A model generated the notes under the pieces. That model saw only the letters and a list, made by a program, of their open reading frames with translations. It was not told the origin of the DNA and ran no database searches. A stretch of DNA of 64,000 nucleotides from Streptomyces sp. CB01635 (GTDB lineage Bacteria; Actinomycetota; Actinomycetes; Streptomycetales; Streptomycetaceae), in the NCBI RefSeq assembly GCF_002803065.1, contig NZ_NNBL01000005.1, positions 124,001 through 188,000 of the forward strand. Direction: 5' to 3'. Shown one piece after another: positions 8,828 to 18,394 of this stretch. Made by a program: the position numbers and the translations under genes. Numbering within the stretch: position 1 is the stretch's first letter; the number at the start of each line of letters is the position of its first letter.

Positions 8828-10411
8828 ATGGCAACGTCACCTGACACCACTTCGGATGCCGCACCCGACAGCTCGCAGGAAAAGGGCCTGCGCACCGGTG
8901 CGCTCGGCATGACCACGAGCCTGATCCTCTCGGTGGCGTCCGCCGCCCCCGCCTACAGCCTCGCCGCGACCCTCGCGTTCATCGTCGCCTTCGTCGGCTT
9001 CCAGGCGCCGTCGATCGTCGTGCTCGCGTTCGTCCCGATCCTCTTCGTCTCCTTCGGCTACGCCGCTCTCAACCGCCAGGAGCCGGACTGCGGAACCATC
9101 TTCACCTGGGCCACCCGTGTCCTCGGCCCGCGCGTCGGCTTCATGGGCGGCTGGGCCATCATCACCTCGTTCACCCTGGTGATGGCGAGCCTGGCCCAGG
9201 TCGCCGGCCAGTACGTCTTCATCCTCTTCGGCGCGAAAGGCATCGGCTCCGACCCGTCCAGCCCCTGGGTCCTCCTGGCGGGCCTCGGCTGGATCGCCCT
9301 GATGACGGCCGTCTGCTACCGCGGCATCGAAGTGGCCGCCGCCGTCCAACGCGCCCTGCTCTTCCTCGAGTTCGCGATGCTCGCGGTCTTCTCGGTGGTG
9401 GCCCTCGTACGCGTCTACACGGGGAACGCCGGTGCCGGCGCACGGCATCCGCACTGGTCCTGGCTCAACCCGTTCGAGATCTCCTCACCCAGCGCATTCG
9501 TCAGCGGCCTCGTCCTGATGCTGTTCATCTACTGGGGCTGGGAGACCGCGCTCACCGTCAACGAAGAGACCACCGATCGGCACCGGACACCCGGCGTCGC
9601 CGCCGTCTCCTCCACGGTCATGCTGCTCGTGCTCTACCTCGTCTCGACCGTGGCGACCCTGGCCTTCGCCGGCACCGGCACGACCGGCACGGGGCTCGGC
9701 AACCCCGACAACTTCGGTGACGTCTTCTCCGCCATCGGCAAGGCCGTCTTCGGCGACAGCGGCTTCGGGTCCTTCCTGTGGCATCTGCTCGTCCTGATGG
9801 TGCTGTCCTCCGCAGCCGCGTCCACCGAGACGACCGTGCTCTCCCTGGGGCGCACGCTCCTGGCGATGGGCGGCCGCGGAGCCGCGCCGCGCGTCTTCGC
9901 CAAAGTCCACCCGCGTTACTCCATCCCGCAGTTCAGCACCATCGCCACCGGAGTCGCGGGAGCGGTCTGCTACGTCGTCATGAACTTCCTGAGCCACGGC
10001 CAGGTCATCGGCGACGCCGTGTCCTCCTGCGGGCTCATGATCGCGTTCTACTACGGCCTCACGGGCCTCACCTCGGCCTGGGCCCACCGCACCCAATGGC
10101 GGCGCAGCGCCGCCGACTTCTGGCTGCGCCTCACCCTGCCCGCGATCGGCGGCCTGACCCTCGTCGCGGCCGGGCTGTGGAGCCTGAAGAACGACTGGGA
10201 CCCGGTGAACAGCTACACGTCCTGGACCCTCCCCTTCGCGCCCCACCGGCGCGTCGGCGGAGTCTTCATCATCGGCGTCGGGACGCTCCTCCTCGGCTAC
10301 CTGCTGATGCTGGCCTACGGGCGCATCTCACCGCGGTTCTTCACCGGGGCGCCGAAGGAGACCGCGGCCGTCGCCGAGCACCGGCCCCCACACGAGCGCA
10401 TCTCCCGCTGA
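8828..10411 (+). CDS. APC-superfamily amino acid/amine permease
   Basis: 527 residues with about 12 transmembrane helices. The N-terminal helix GMTTSLILSVASAAPAYSLA fits the APC unwound helix 1, and the family segment PDCGTIFTWATRVLGPRVGF follows. Members import amino acids or amines by proton symport. ATG 8828 is chosen because the frame upstream encodes no membrane or conserved sequence. Divergence from the monoamine oxidase and close spacing (42 bases) to an acyl-CoA dehydrogenase suggest that it supplies the amine or amino acid degraded by this locus. Confidence 0.82.
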   Translation: MATSPDTTSDAAPDSSQEKGLRTGALGMTTSLILSVASAAPAYSLAATLAFIVAFVGFQAPSIVVLAFVPILFVSFGYAALNRQEPDCGTIFTWATRVLGPRVGFMGGWAIITSFTLVMASLAQVAGQYVFILFGAKGIGSDPSSPWVLLAGLGWIALMTAVCYRGIEVAAAVQRALLFLEFAMLAVFSVVALVRVYTGNAGAGARHPHWSWLNPFEISSPSAFVSGLVLMLFIYWGWETALTVNEETTDRHRTPGVAAVSSTVMLLVLYLVSTVATLAFAGTGTTGTGLGNPDNFGDVFSAIGKAVFGDSGFGSFLWHLLVLMVLSSAAASTETTVLSLGRTLLAMGGRGAAPRVFAKVHPRYSIPQFSTIATGVAGAVCYVVMNFLSHGQVIGDAVSSCGLMIAFYYGLTGLTSAWAHRTQWRRSAADFWLRLTLPAIGGLTLVAAGLWSLKNDWDPVNSYTSWTLPFAPHRRVGGVFIIGVGTLLLGYLLMLAYGRISPRFFTGAPKETAAVAEHRPPHERISR

Positions 10412-10453
10412 ACGTCACAGCCCCTCAGCAACCCTCCCACCACGGAGTTCGCC

Positions 10454-11620
10454 ATGCCCTACCCCGTACGCGACGCGCTCGGCCTCTCCGCCGAGCAGCA
10501 CGACTTCATCCGGCTCGCCCGCGACTTCGCCGCCGCCGAGATCCGCCCCCGCGCCCGCGCCGTCGACGACGCCCAAACCGAGTCACCGCTGGACCTGTGG
10601 GACAAGGCCGCAAGGACAGGCCTGGCCGCTTTCATGATCCCGGCGGAGTTCGGCGGCGGCGGAGTGACCGACATGGTCACGCAGGTGCTCGTACAGCAGG
10701 AGCTGTGCCACGGCGACATCGCCATCGGCAATCTGCTGACCTCCAGTGGCTTCTTCGCCGATCCCATTCTCGAACTCGGCACGCAGGCACAGAAGGAGCG
10801 GTGGCTGCGGCCGCTCACCACCGACACTCCCCCGTTGACCGCCCTCGCCGTCACCGAACCCGACCACGGTTCGGACGCCGCCGGCATCCGCACGCGCGCG
10901 GTGCGCGACGGCGATCACTATGTGCTCAGCGGCCAGAAGGCCTGGATCTCCAACGCCCCCTACGCACAGCGGTTCGTCGTGTTCGCCACGGTCGACCCGT
11001 CGCTCCGGGCGCGCGGCGTGACCGCGTTCGTCATCGACCGGGACACGCCCGGACTGACCGTGGGCAAGCCGATGCGCAAGATGGGGCAGCGCGCCATCGT
11101 CAACGCCGAGGTGTTCCTCGACAACGTACGGGTCCCCGCGGCCGACCGGCTCGGCGCCGAGGGACAGGGCTTCCAGGGCCTGATGCGCACCTTCGACGCC
11201 TCACGCATCCTGATCGGTGCGTCCTGCGCGGGCCTGTGCCGGGCCGCGCTGGATCTGGCCGTGGAGTACGCCCAGGAGCGCGTGCAGTTCGGCGTGCCCA
11301 TCATCGAGCACCAGGCGGTCGCGTTCCGGCTCGCCGACATGGCGACCCGCGCCGACACCGCCCACCTGGTGACGATGCGCGCGGCACGCCTCTTCGACCA
11401 GGGCGAGAAGGTCACCGCCGAGTCGGCGATGGCGAAGCTGACCGGCTCGGAGAACGCCATGTTCAACACCTGGGCCGCCGTGCAGACGCTGGGCGGCTGG
11501 GGCTACTCGCAGGAGTTCCTGGCCGAGAAGTGGATGCGCGACGCGAAACTTGAGGAGATCGAGGAAGGCACCTCCGACATCCAGCGGCTGGTCATCTCCA
11601 GGGCGCTCGCGAAGTCATGA
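10454..11620 (+). CDS. acyl-CoA dehydrogenase
   Basis: 388 residues, the normal length for the family. It forms the alpha,beta double bond of an acyl-CoA using FAD and passes electrons to ETF. Signatures seen are ALAVTEPDHGSDAAGI in the middle domain, the WISNA flavin-binding stretch, and a C-terminal EEIEEGTSDIQRLVISR segment that carries the catalytic glutamate. The stop overlaps the start of the following acyl-CoA synthetase by ATGA, implying coupled translation. In context it probably acts on the acyl-CoA made from the oxidised amine, an inference from gene order. Confidence 0.88.
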   Translation: MPYPVRDALGLSAEQHDFIRLARDFAAAEIRPRARAVDDAQTESPLDLWDKAARTGLAAFMIPAEFGGGGVTDMVTQVLVQQELCHGDIAIGNLLTSSGFFADPILELGTQAQKERWLRPLTTDTPPLTALAVTEPDHGSDAAGIRTRAVRDGDHYVLSGQKAWISNAPYAQRFVVFATVDPSLRARGVTAFVIDRDTPGLTVGKPMRKMGQRAIVNAEVFLDNVRVPAADRLGAEGQGFQGLMRTFDASRILIGASCAGLCRAALDLAVEYAQERVQFGVPIIEHQAVAFRLADMATRADTAHLVTMRAARLFDQGEKVTAESAMAKLTGSENAMFNTWAAVQTLGGWGYSQEFLAEKWMRDAKLEEIEEGTSDIQRLVISRALAKS

Positions 11621-13671
11621 CCACTCTCGACGTCTTCCGCGCCCCGGAGTCGGTCGCCGTCGTCGGCGCCACCGACAACCCGGCCAAGTGGGGCCACTGG
11701 CTCGCCCGCGGCGCCGTCGCGGGCGCGCACCGGCGCCGCGTGCACCTGGTCAACACGCGCGGCGGCGAGGTCCTCCGCCGCCGCAGCCGCCCGAGCCTCG
11801 ACGCGCTGCCCGAGGTCCCCGATCTGGTCGCCTTCGCCGTCCCCGCCTCCGCCCTCGCCTCCGGAGTCCGAGATGCCGTCGCTCTCGGCGTGCCCGGTCT
11901 GCTCGCGATCACAGCGGGCGTCGAGGACGAGGCCGCGATCGGTGACGTGATAGCGCCGAGCGCGACCCGGCTGCTCGGCCCGAACTGCCTCGGTCTCTAC
12001 GACGCGTCGGGCGAACTGGAGCTGGCCTGGGGCCGGTTCACGCCCGGCAGCCTCGCGATCGTGTCGCAGAGCGGACAGCTGGGCCTGGAGATCGCGGGGA
12101 TGGCTGCGAGCGCCGGCATCGGCGTCTCCAGATTCGTCTCCGTCGGCAGCCAGCTCGACGTGGGCGCCGCCGAACTGCTCGCCGACCTGGCCCACCATGA
12201 AGTCACCCGCGTAGTCGCCGTCTATCTGGAGAGCTTCGGCGACGGCGAGCGGCTCCTGGACGCCCTTGACCGCCTGCGCGAGGCGGGCAAGCCGGTGCTC
12301 CTGCTGACGGTCGGCGCCAGCAAGGCCGCTCAGCAGGCGGCCCGTTCGCACACCGGCTCCATGACATCGGGCCTCGACGTCGTGGATGCCGCCTGCCGGA
12401 CGGTCGGTGCGGTACGCGTCGAATCACCGGTCCAACTCGTCGACACAGCGAAGCTGTTGCTCCGGTCCGCGCCTGTGCGAGGGCGCCGGGTCGCGATCGT
12501 GGCCGACAGTGGCGGGCAAGGGGCCGTCGCCGCGGACACCGCGTCCCGGCTCGGCCTGACCGTCGTCGAGTTCTCCCCGGAGGTCCAGGAGCGCCTGGCG
12601 GCCCAGCTGCCGCCGCACGCCGCGGTCGCGAACCCTGTGGACCTCGCCGGTGCGGGTGAGGAGGACATCTCCACGTACGCGTCGACTCCGGCGGCACTCG
12701 CCGACACCTCGGTCACCGACGCCGTGGTCCTGAGCGGCTACTTCGGCAGCTACGGCCGCGACATCCCCGAACATCAGGCGGCCGAGTCGGAGGTCGCGCG
12801 GGCCATCGGCTCACTGGCCGCCGAGCGGGCGATGCCGGTCGTGGTCCACTCGATGGCGGAACGCACCGAGACCGTACGGGAGTTGCACGCGGCCGGGGTG
12901 CCGACCTTCGCCGACGTCGAGGCGGCGTTGAGAGCGGTGGCGACAGCGCACCGCTTCACTCGGGCATCTCGTCCGCGCGAGCTTCGTTCACCCGGGCGAG
13001 AGAGTCAAGTGCCACTGGGAGCTGGGTACTTGGCAGCTCGGCGGCTTCTGGCCGATGCCGGCGTCCCGTTCCCGCCCGCGGTCGGGATCGTGCCGGGCAC
13101 GCCGGATCCCCGCCCCGCGATGCGCCCCCTCTCGGCACCGGTCGTACTCAAAGCCGACTGGCTGGAGCACAAGACCGAGTACGGCGGTGTCGCGACCGGG
13201 CTGCACGATGCCCCCGCGCTCGGGGCCGCGTACGGCGACATGGTGGCGCGGCTGGGTCCTCACGGGTACGTGGTCGAGGAGATGGACCGGCGCACCGATG
13301 TGGTCGAGGTGATCGTCGCCGCGCGGCGCGACCCGTCGTTCGGGCCGGTCGTCGTGGTCGGCGCCGGCGGAGTGCAGGCCGAGCTCACCCAGGATCTCGC
13401 CCTTGAGCTGGCCCCCTGCTCCCACGGCACCGCGCGCGAGATGATCCGCCGCCTCCGGTCATGGCCACTCCTGTCCGGCTGGCGCGGCAAACGGCCGGTC
13501 GATGTCGACGCGCTGGCGGCGGTCGTCGTCGCCGTCTCCGAGCTGATCGCCGACCGTGGCGACATCGGCGAGATCGAGCTCAACCCGGTCCGCGTCTCAC
13601 CGGAAGGAGCCCTCGCGGTCGACGCCCTCGTCATAGCGGCACCGGCGCCCGACAGCCCCTCCACTCCATGA
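11617..13671 (+). CDS. NDP-forming acyl-CoA synthetase (acetate-CoA ligase family)
   Basis: 684 residues in a single chain. The order is a CoA-binding Rossmann domain (SVAVVGATDNPAKWG), two succinyl-CoA-ligase-like domains (GPNCLGLYD, then AIVSQSGQLG; the candidate phosphohistidine is in SHTGSM near residue 250) and a C-terminal ATP-grasp domain (about 480-680, LKADWLEHKTEYGGV). The alpha and beta units are fused as in the ADP-forming acetyl-CoA synthetase superfamily. The ATGA overlap ties it to the dehydrogenase. It would activate a short or branched carboxylate, for example the acid formed from an amine-derived aldehyde. Confidence 0.83.
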   Translation: MTTLDVFRAPESVAVVGATDNPAKWGHWLARGAVAGAHRRRVHLVNTRGGEVLRRRSRPSLDALPEVPDLVAFAVPASALASGVRDAVALGVPGLLAITAGVEDEAAIGDVIAPSATRLLGPNCLGLYDASGELELAWGRFTPGSLAIVSQSGQLGLEIAGMAASAGIGVSRFVSVGSQLDVGAAELLADLAHHEVTRVVAVYLESFGDGERLLDALDRLREAGKPVLLLTVGASKAAQQAARSHTGSMTSGLDVVDAACRTVGAVRVESPVQLVDTAKLLLRSAPVRGRRVAIVADSGGQGAVAADTASRLGLTVVEFSPEVQERLAAQLPPHAAVANPVDLAGAGEEDISTYASTPAALADTSVTDAVVLSGYFGSYGRDIPEHQAAESEVARAIGSLAAERAMPVVVHSMAERTETVRELHAAGVPTFADVEAALRAVATAHRFTRASRPRELRSPGRESQVPLGAGYLAARRLLADAGVPFPPAVGIVPGTPDPRPAMRPLSAPVVLKADWLEHKTEYGGVATGLHDAPALGAAYGDMVARLGPHGYVVEEMDRRTDVVEVIVAARRDPSFGPVVVVGAGGVQAELTQDLALELAPCSHGTAREMIRRLRSWPLLSGWRGKRPVDVDALAAVVVAVSELIADRGDIGEIELNPVRVSPEGALAVDALVIAAPAPDSPSTP

Positions 13672-13676
13672 CCGCG

Positions 13677-13700
13677 TCCGGCCGGCGACCACCGGCCGGA
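13677..13700. terminator. hairpin terminator after the acyl-CoA synthetase
   Basis: TCCGGCCGG pairs perfectly with CCGGCCGGA around a 6-base loop, five bases after the stop codon. There is no U tract, as usual in Streptomyces. Confidence 0.6.
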
Positions 13701-13809
13701 ACCCGGTGTTCACAAACTCGACCATGTAGAGGTCTAGCCCCAGACCATTGAGTGTCGGCACGCTTGCGCCCGTTGTGTCAGGACGTAGGCGTGAGACAAG
13801 GGTGAACCG

Positions 13810-15822
13810 ATGACACCGATCAGCCGCAGGGGTTTTGTCGCGCTGGGCGCCGGGATCGCAGCCGGCGCCGCGCTGCCCGCCACCAGGGCGGGCGCAGCCG
13901 CCACGGGCACCGTCAAGGACGTCAAGCACGTGGTGATCCTCATGCAGGAGAACCGCAGCTTCGACCACTACTTCGGCCGCCTCAAGGGCGTCCGCGGGTT
14001 CGGCGACCGCAGCGGCATCACGCTCTCCGGCGGGCAGCCCGTGTTCAACCAGCCGAGCGGGCTGGGCCGCCAGTACCCGTGGAAGCTCAGCTCCACCCCG
14101 GCCGCGGGCGGCGTGGACGGCGAGACGCTCGCCCAGTGCAACGGCGACCTGCCGCACAGCTGGTCCTCCCAGCACTCCGCGTGGAACAAGGGCCGGCTCG
14201 ACCACTGGGTCGCCGGTGTCGGCAACGTCCGCAGCCTCGGCTACCTGGACCGCGACGACATACCGTTCCACTACGCGCTGGCCGACAACTACACCATCTG
14301 TGACGCCTACTTCAGCTCCACTCTCAGCGCCACCGGGCCCAACCGCACCTACCTGTGGAGCGGCAAGGTCGACGACTCCAGCCACGACGGCGGCGACGAG
14401 TCGGGGCTGACCTGGGAGACGTACGCCGAGGCCCTCCAGCGGGCCGGCGTGAGCTGGAAGGTCTACCAGAATGCCAATGACAACTACGGCGACAACGGTC
14501 TCGCGTATTTCTCGAAGTTCGCCGCCGCCAAGCCCGGCGACCCGTTGCACGATCGCGGCATGGGCTCCGTCCCGGCCGTGACCGGTTCCACACCCGACGA
14601 CATCGCCGCCGCGATCAAGGCGGACGCGCTGGCCGGCAAGCTTCCCCAGGTCTCCTGGGTCGTCGCCAACCAGGCGTTCTCCGAGCACCCCTACGCCCCG
14701 CCCGGCGACGGTGCCCACTTCGTGGACCTGGTCCACCGCGCCCTGGCGGCCTCCCCCGAGGTCTTCGACTCGACCGTCCTCTTCCTCAACTACGACGAGA
14801 ACGACGGCTTCTTCGACCACGTACCGCCGCCGTCGCCGCCCGCCGGGACGGCCGGCGAGTTCCTCGACGGAACCCCCTTCGGTCTCGGCTTCCGCGTGCC
14901 GATGGTCATCATGTCTCCCTGGACCAGGGGCGGTTGGGTCTCGTCGGAGGTTTTCGACCACACGTCCGTCCTGCGGTTCATGGAGACCTGGACGACCGCC
15001 CTCGGCACCCCGGCGACCTGTCCCCACATCAGCGCGTGGCGCCGCAAGGTCACCGGCGACCTGACCGGCGTGTTCGACTTCGCCAGTCCCGTGTACGGCA
15101 TGCCGTCCGGCCTGCCCGCCACCAAGGTCATCGGGTACAACACCTGCGGCCCGCTGCCCAACCCCGCGCCGCAGACGAACGCCCTGCCCACGCAGGAGGC
15201 CGGCACCCGCCCCGCGCGCGCCCTGCCCTACCAGCCGAACGGAAACCTCGACCACTTCGAGTTCGGCGCCGGCGGCAAGATCCTCGCCTGGTTCTCCATG
15301 GCGAACCAGGGCTCCCCGGCACGCAGCGCCGCCCACCTCTCCATCCACCCGAACGCCTACCGCGACACGACGCCGTGGCAGTACACGGTCGACGCGGGCG
15401 GCACGGCCACGGACTTCTTCAACATCGGCGCGGGCTCCGGGTCGGGCGCGTACGACATCACGATGGCCGGGCCGAACCGCTTCCTGCGCCGCTTCAAGGG
15501 CGACGCCACGAAGGCGGGCAAGGCGATCGAGGTCGCCGCCCGGTACGCCGTCGAGTCCGGCACCGGCAAGACGGCCATCTGGTTCAAGATGACCAACTCG
15601 AGCTCCGCATCGGCCCAGTTCACCATCACGTCGAACAACTACCGCTCGGACGGCCCGTGGACCTACACGGTCCCCGCCGGTGGCTCGACGGAGGACTTCT
15701 TCAACGCCGTGGCGAACCAGAAGGGCTGGTACGACTTCACGATCACGTCCAGCACGGACACGACGTGGTCCCGCCGCTACACAGGCCACATCGAGACCGG
15801 CTCGGCGTCCGTCAGCGGCTGA
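13810..15822 (+). CDS. Tat-exported phospholipase C, phosphocholine-specific family
   Basis: 670 residues. The N terminus MTPISRRGFVALGAGIAAGA is a twin-arginine signal. The phosphoesterase domain opens with VVILMQENRSFDHYFGRLKG, the hallmark of the non-haemolytic phospholipase C/acid phosphatase AcpA superfamily, and contains LNYDENDGFFDHVPPP. Two C-terminal DUF756 repeats follow (about 475-560 and 575-665), each with a DTTPWQYTV or SDGPWTYTV motif. The enzyme is secreted folded and cleaves phospholipid head groups, possibly for phosphate scavenging. A terminator-like hairpin lies on each side, so it is probably a single-gene unit. Confidence 0.88.
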   Translation: MTPISRRGFVALGAGIAAGAALPATRAGAAATGTVKDVKHVVILMQENRSFDHYFGRLKGVRGFGDRSGITLSGGQPVFNQPSGLGRQYPWKLSSTPAAGGVDGETLAQCNGDLPHSWSSQHSAWNKGRLDHWVAGVGNVRSLGYLDRDDIPFHYALADNYTICDAYFSSTLSATGPNRTYLWSGKVDDSSHDGGDESGLTWETYAEALQRAGVSWKVYQNANDNYGDNGLAYFSKFAAAKPGDPLHDRGMGSVPAVTGSTPDDIAAAIKADALAGKLPQVSWVVANQAFSEHPYAPPGDGAHFVDLVHRALAASPEVFDSTVLFLNYDENDGFFDHVPPPSPPAGTAGEFLDGTPFGLGFRVPMVIMSPWTRGGWVSSEVFDHTSVLRFMETWTTALGTPATCPHISAWRRKVTGDLTGVFDFASPVYGMPSGLPATKVIGYNTCGPLPNPAPQTNALPTQEAGTRPARALPYQPNGNLDHFEFGAGGKILAWFSMANQGSPARSAAHLSIHPNAYRDTTPWQYTVDAGGTATDFFNIGAGSGSGAYDITMAGPNRFLRRFKGDATKAGKAIEVAARYAVESGTGKTAIWFKMTNSSSASAQFTITSNNYRSDGPWTYTVPAGGSTEDFFNAVANQKGWYDFTITSSTDTTWSRRYTGHIETGSASVSG

Positions 15823-15842
15823 TCCCCGGCCGCGCCCGCGGC

Positions 15843-15917
15843 GACCGGTCGGCCTGGAGCGCCAGGCGCGGCCCCGTCACAGGCCCGGGGCCCGGCCCGG
15901 GCTCCGGCCGACCGGTC
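15843..15917. terminator. long-armed hairpin after phospholipase C
   Basis: GACCGGTCGGCC (15843-15854) and GGCCGACCGGTC (15906-15917) are perfect 12-base arms enclosing a very GC-rich 51-base loop that can itself fold. It lies 20 bases after the stop codon, so it is probably a terminator. Confidence 0.45.
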
Positions 15918-15995
15918 AGCGACTGAAACTGATCGTTCTTGACCGTTTCTCGCGAGGGGGTACGGCCGGGAGCAGCCGCACGGGAGGATGGGCCC

Positions 15996-18041
15996 GTGGT
16001 AGGCAACCTTCCCGTCATGACGACCAGTTTCGTCGGCCGCGACAGCGAACTGGCCGCTGTCGGACGGGCATTGAAAGAACACCGGCTGGTCACCCTCACC
16101 GGCAGCGGCGGTGTCGGAAAGAGCCGCCTCGCGCTGCGCGCCGCCGAGGAGGTACGGGGCGCGTACGCGGACGGGGCCTGGTGGGCCGACGTCTCCCATC
16201 TCTACGACGACCGTCTGTTCACCGCCACGGTCTGCGACGCCGTCGGTCTCCTGGACCACAATCCGCGCGCACCCATCGACGCGCTGAGCGAATGGCTGGC
16301 CGGGCGGCGCGTCCTCCTCGTCCTCGACTGCTGCGAGCGCGTCCTCGACGCCTGCTGGGAGCTGGTGACCGAACTCCTCACCGCCGCCCCGAACCTGACC
16401 GTCCTCGCCACGAGCAGGCAGCCTCTCGCCGTCCGGGAAGAGCACTGCATCGAGGTGGCCCCCCTCTCCACGGGCGACGACGAGGGCGGCTGCGACGAGG
16501 CGGAGCTCCTGTTCCGCGAGCGGTGCGCCACGGCCGCGCCCGACGTCCCGCTCGACTCCCCCGGCGCCGCCGAGACGATCTCCCGTATCTGCCGCCGCCT
16601 CGAAGGCATCCCCCTGGCCGTCGAGCTGGCCTGCGCGCGGCTGCGCGAGAACAGCCTCGACGAAATCGCCGGGCGGCTGACCTCACGCCTGGACACCCTC
16701 GTCGACGACACGATCTGGCCCAAGCGCCACCGCGCCCTGCGCACCGCGATCGGCTGGAGCCACGAGCTGTGCGCCCCTCTCGAACGCCTCGTCTGGGCCA
16801 GGCTCTCCGTCTTCCACGGCCCCGTCGACGAGACGGACGCCCGGTCCGTCTGCGCCGGCGGCCCCCTCGGCACGGACGAGATCCCCAAGATCCTTGAACG
16901 GCTCGCCGACCAGTCGGTCCTGCAACGGGACGGCACCCGCTTCCGGATGCTCGACACAGTGCGCGAGTACGGCGCCCTGTGGCTCGACGAACTCGGCGAG
17001 CAGCGCACCCTGGCCGGGCGCCACGCCGCGCATTTCGCCGGGATCGTCGAGCAGGCCGAGGCCGGCTGGCTCAGCGACCGGCAGGTCGCCTGGTACACCC
17101 GGATCTCCGACAGTCACGCCGACGTACGCGCCGCGCTCGACCACCTGTTCACCACGAACGCCGACACGGCCGTCGAAATGGCGGGGCGCACGGGCCTGTT
17201 CTGGCCCTGCTGCGGACACCTGCACGAGTCGCGTGACTATCTGGAACGCGCCCTGAGGCTGGACACGCCCCGGGGTCCGTCCCGCACCCGCGCCCTGTGG
17301 GCGCTCGGCATCACCCTCACCCTGCAGGGCGACCACCGGACCGCCCTGCGGGTCGGCGAGCAGTGCGCCCTCGCCGCGCAGGAGGACGACACGCCTGAGT
17401 CCGTACTCTTCGCCGCCCACACCCTCGGCCTCACGCATCTCATGACGGGGCACCCGCAGGACGCGTACGACGTGAGTGAGCACGCCCTGAACACCCACGC
17501 CAGCACCCCGCCGACCGGCGCCCCGCAGCTCTGCTGCCTGGTGATCAGGGCCTTCGCCCTCTCCGCGCTCGGCCGGCTCGACGAGGCGCACGAGAAGGCC
17601 ACCAGCCTGCGCCGGCTCAGCCACGAGTACGGCGAACACTGGGCGCGGTCCTACGCGGACCACCAACTCGCCTTCATCAACCTCCTCCAGGGCCGCCCGC
17701 ACGAGGCCGAGATCCACGCCCGAGCCATGCTCACCAGCAAGCACAACCTCAACGACAACCTCGGGATCGCCCTCGGCCTCGACCTGCTCACCGGCGCGAA
17801 CGCGGCCCAGGGCAACGGAGTCGAAGCCGCCCGCACCTCCGGCACAGGCCACGCCTACTGGCGCATGCTCGGCCACCCGAATCGCGGCACCCCGGAGCTG
17901 TCCGAGATCCGCGACCAGTGGGAGCAGCAGGCCCGCAAGGCGGCCGGCGACAGCGCGTACGACACCGCGTACCACCGCGCCCTGACCGACGACGCCGAGC
18001 ACGGCCTCGCACACGCGCTCCAGGGGCACGCCGGCCCCTGA
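15996..18041 (+). CDS. STAND-type ATPase with TPR-like C terminus (AfsR-like core, no DNA-binding domain)
   Basis: 681 residues. The N terminus NLPVMTTSFVGRDSEL is the usual lead into the NB-ARC module of AfsR/SARP and LuxR-type regulators. Walker A is GSGGVGKS (about residue 35), Walker B is VLLVLDCCE, followed by TSRQPL and the GIPLAVELA motif. The C-terminal half is a helical repeat region resembling TPRs. No SARP or LuxR helix-turn-helix is present at either end. GTG 15996 is chosen because GGGAGG at 15982-15987 precedes it at good spacing; an upstream TTG has none. It may be a signalling ATPase or a regulator that lost its output domain. Confidence 0.78.
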   Translation: MVGNLPVMTTSFVGRDSELAAVGRALKEHRLVTLTGSGGVGKSRLALRAAEEVRGAYADGAWWADVSHLYDDRLFTATVCDAVGLLDHNPRAPIDALSEWLAGRRVLLVLDCCERVLDACWELVTELLTAAPNLTVLATSRQPLAVREEHCIEVAPLSTGDDEGGCDEAELLFRERCATAAPDVPLDSPGAAETISRICRRLEGIPLAVELACARLRENSLDEIAGRLTSRLDTLVDDTIWPKRHRALRTAIGWSHELCAPLERLVWARLSVFHGPVDETDARSVCAGGPLGTDEIPKILERLADQSVLQRDGTRFRMLDTVREYGALWLDELGEQRTLAGRHAAHFAGIVEQAEAGWLSDRQVAWYTRISDSHADVRAALDHLFTTNADTAVEMAGRTGLFWPCCGHLHESRDYLERALRLDTPRGPSRTRALWALGITLTLQGDHRTALRVGEQCALAAQEDDTPESVLFAAHTLGLTHLMTGHPQDAYDVSEHALNTHASTPPTGAPQLCCLVIRAFALSALGRLDEAHEKATSLRRLSHEYGEHWARSYADHQLAFINLLQGRPHEAEIHARAMLTSKHNLNDNLGIALGLDLLTGANAAQGNGVEAARTSGTGHAYWRMLGHPNRGTPELSEIRDQWEQQARKAAGDSAYDTAYHRALTDDAEHGLAHALQGHAGP

Positions 18042-18132
18042 CAGCGCCTTGCCGCCCGTGGCGGACCACTCGTTGTACGGCACCTTGGCGATGGTCACAC
18101 GCGCGCGGCGCCGCTCGCGGATGTGCAGGAGG

Positions 18133-18201
18133 ACCGTCGACCTCGACTCCTACGGCTACGCGGCGCTCGCCGCCGGAGCCGGCGGATTCCTCCCCCTCAA
18201 C
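18133..18201 (+). pseudogene. response-regulator receiver fragment
   Basis: The frame encodes TVDLDSYGYAALAAGAGGFL, which matches the last strand and helix of NarL/LuxR-type receiver domains (typically TTFD-D-YVYAALRAGASGFLLKD). Nothing upstream or downstream in any frame extends the similarity. The invariant Lys after FL is gone. It is a decayed remnant of a two-component regulator. Confidence 0.55.
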
Positions 18202-18286
18202 CCCCGCCGTCCACCGCGACCTTGCCGTCCTCGGACCACGCGAGCGCGAAGCTGACGCTCAGCAGGGCGACGGTGAACACCCACGC
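18197..18286 (-). pseudogene. C-terminal fragment of a membrane protein
   Basis: The minus strand reads AWVFTVALLSVSFALAWSED and ends GKVAVDGGG-stop at 18197: one transmembrane helix and a short tail. A stop codon at 18287-18289 lies immediately upstream in frame. It appears to be the last helix of a lost integral membrane protein, perhaps the histidine kinase partner of the adjacent receiver fragment. Confidence 0.4.
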
Positions 18287-18394
18287 CTAAGAGACCGGCT
18301 GGTCTCCCCCGGACCGTAGGACCATTTGTGTACCCCGGCCCGCCGACACGTCCGCAGGCTCGAACGGCGGCACGGTCCGCCATACGCTCACGCA

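Noticed and set aside
13708..13718. GTTCACAAACT upstream of phospholipase C as a PhoP (PHO) box
   Set aside because: Only one unit fits the consensus; the expected second direct repeat unit is not there.
13597..15789. 730-codon open frame opposite the phospholipase C gene
   Set aside because: Composition is Gly/Arg/Val-dominated and shows no motif; the plus strand has a complete Tat phospholipase.
18290..18394. ydaO-type c-di-AMP riboswitch upstream of the KimA-like gene
   Set aside because: The leader is short and lacks the conserved riboswitch motifs.
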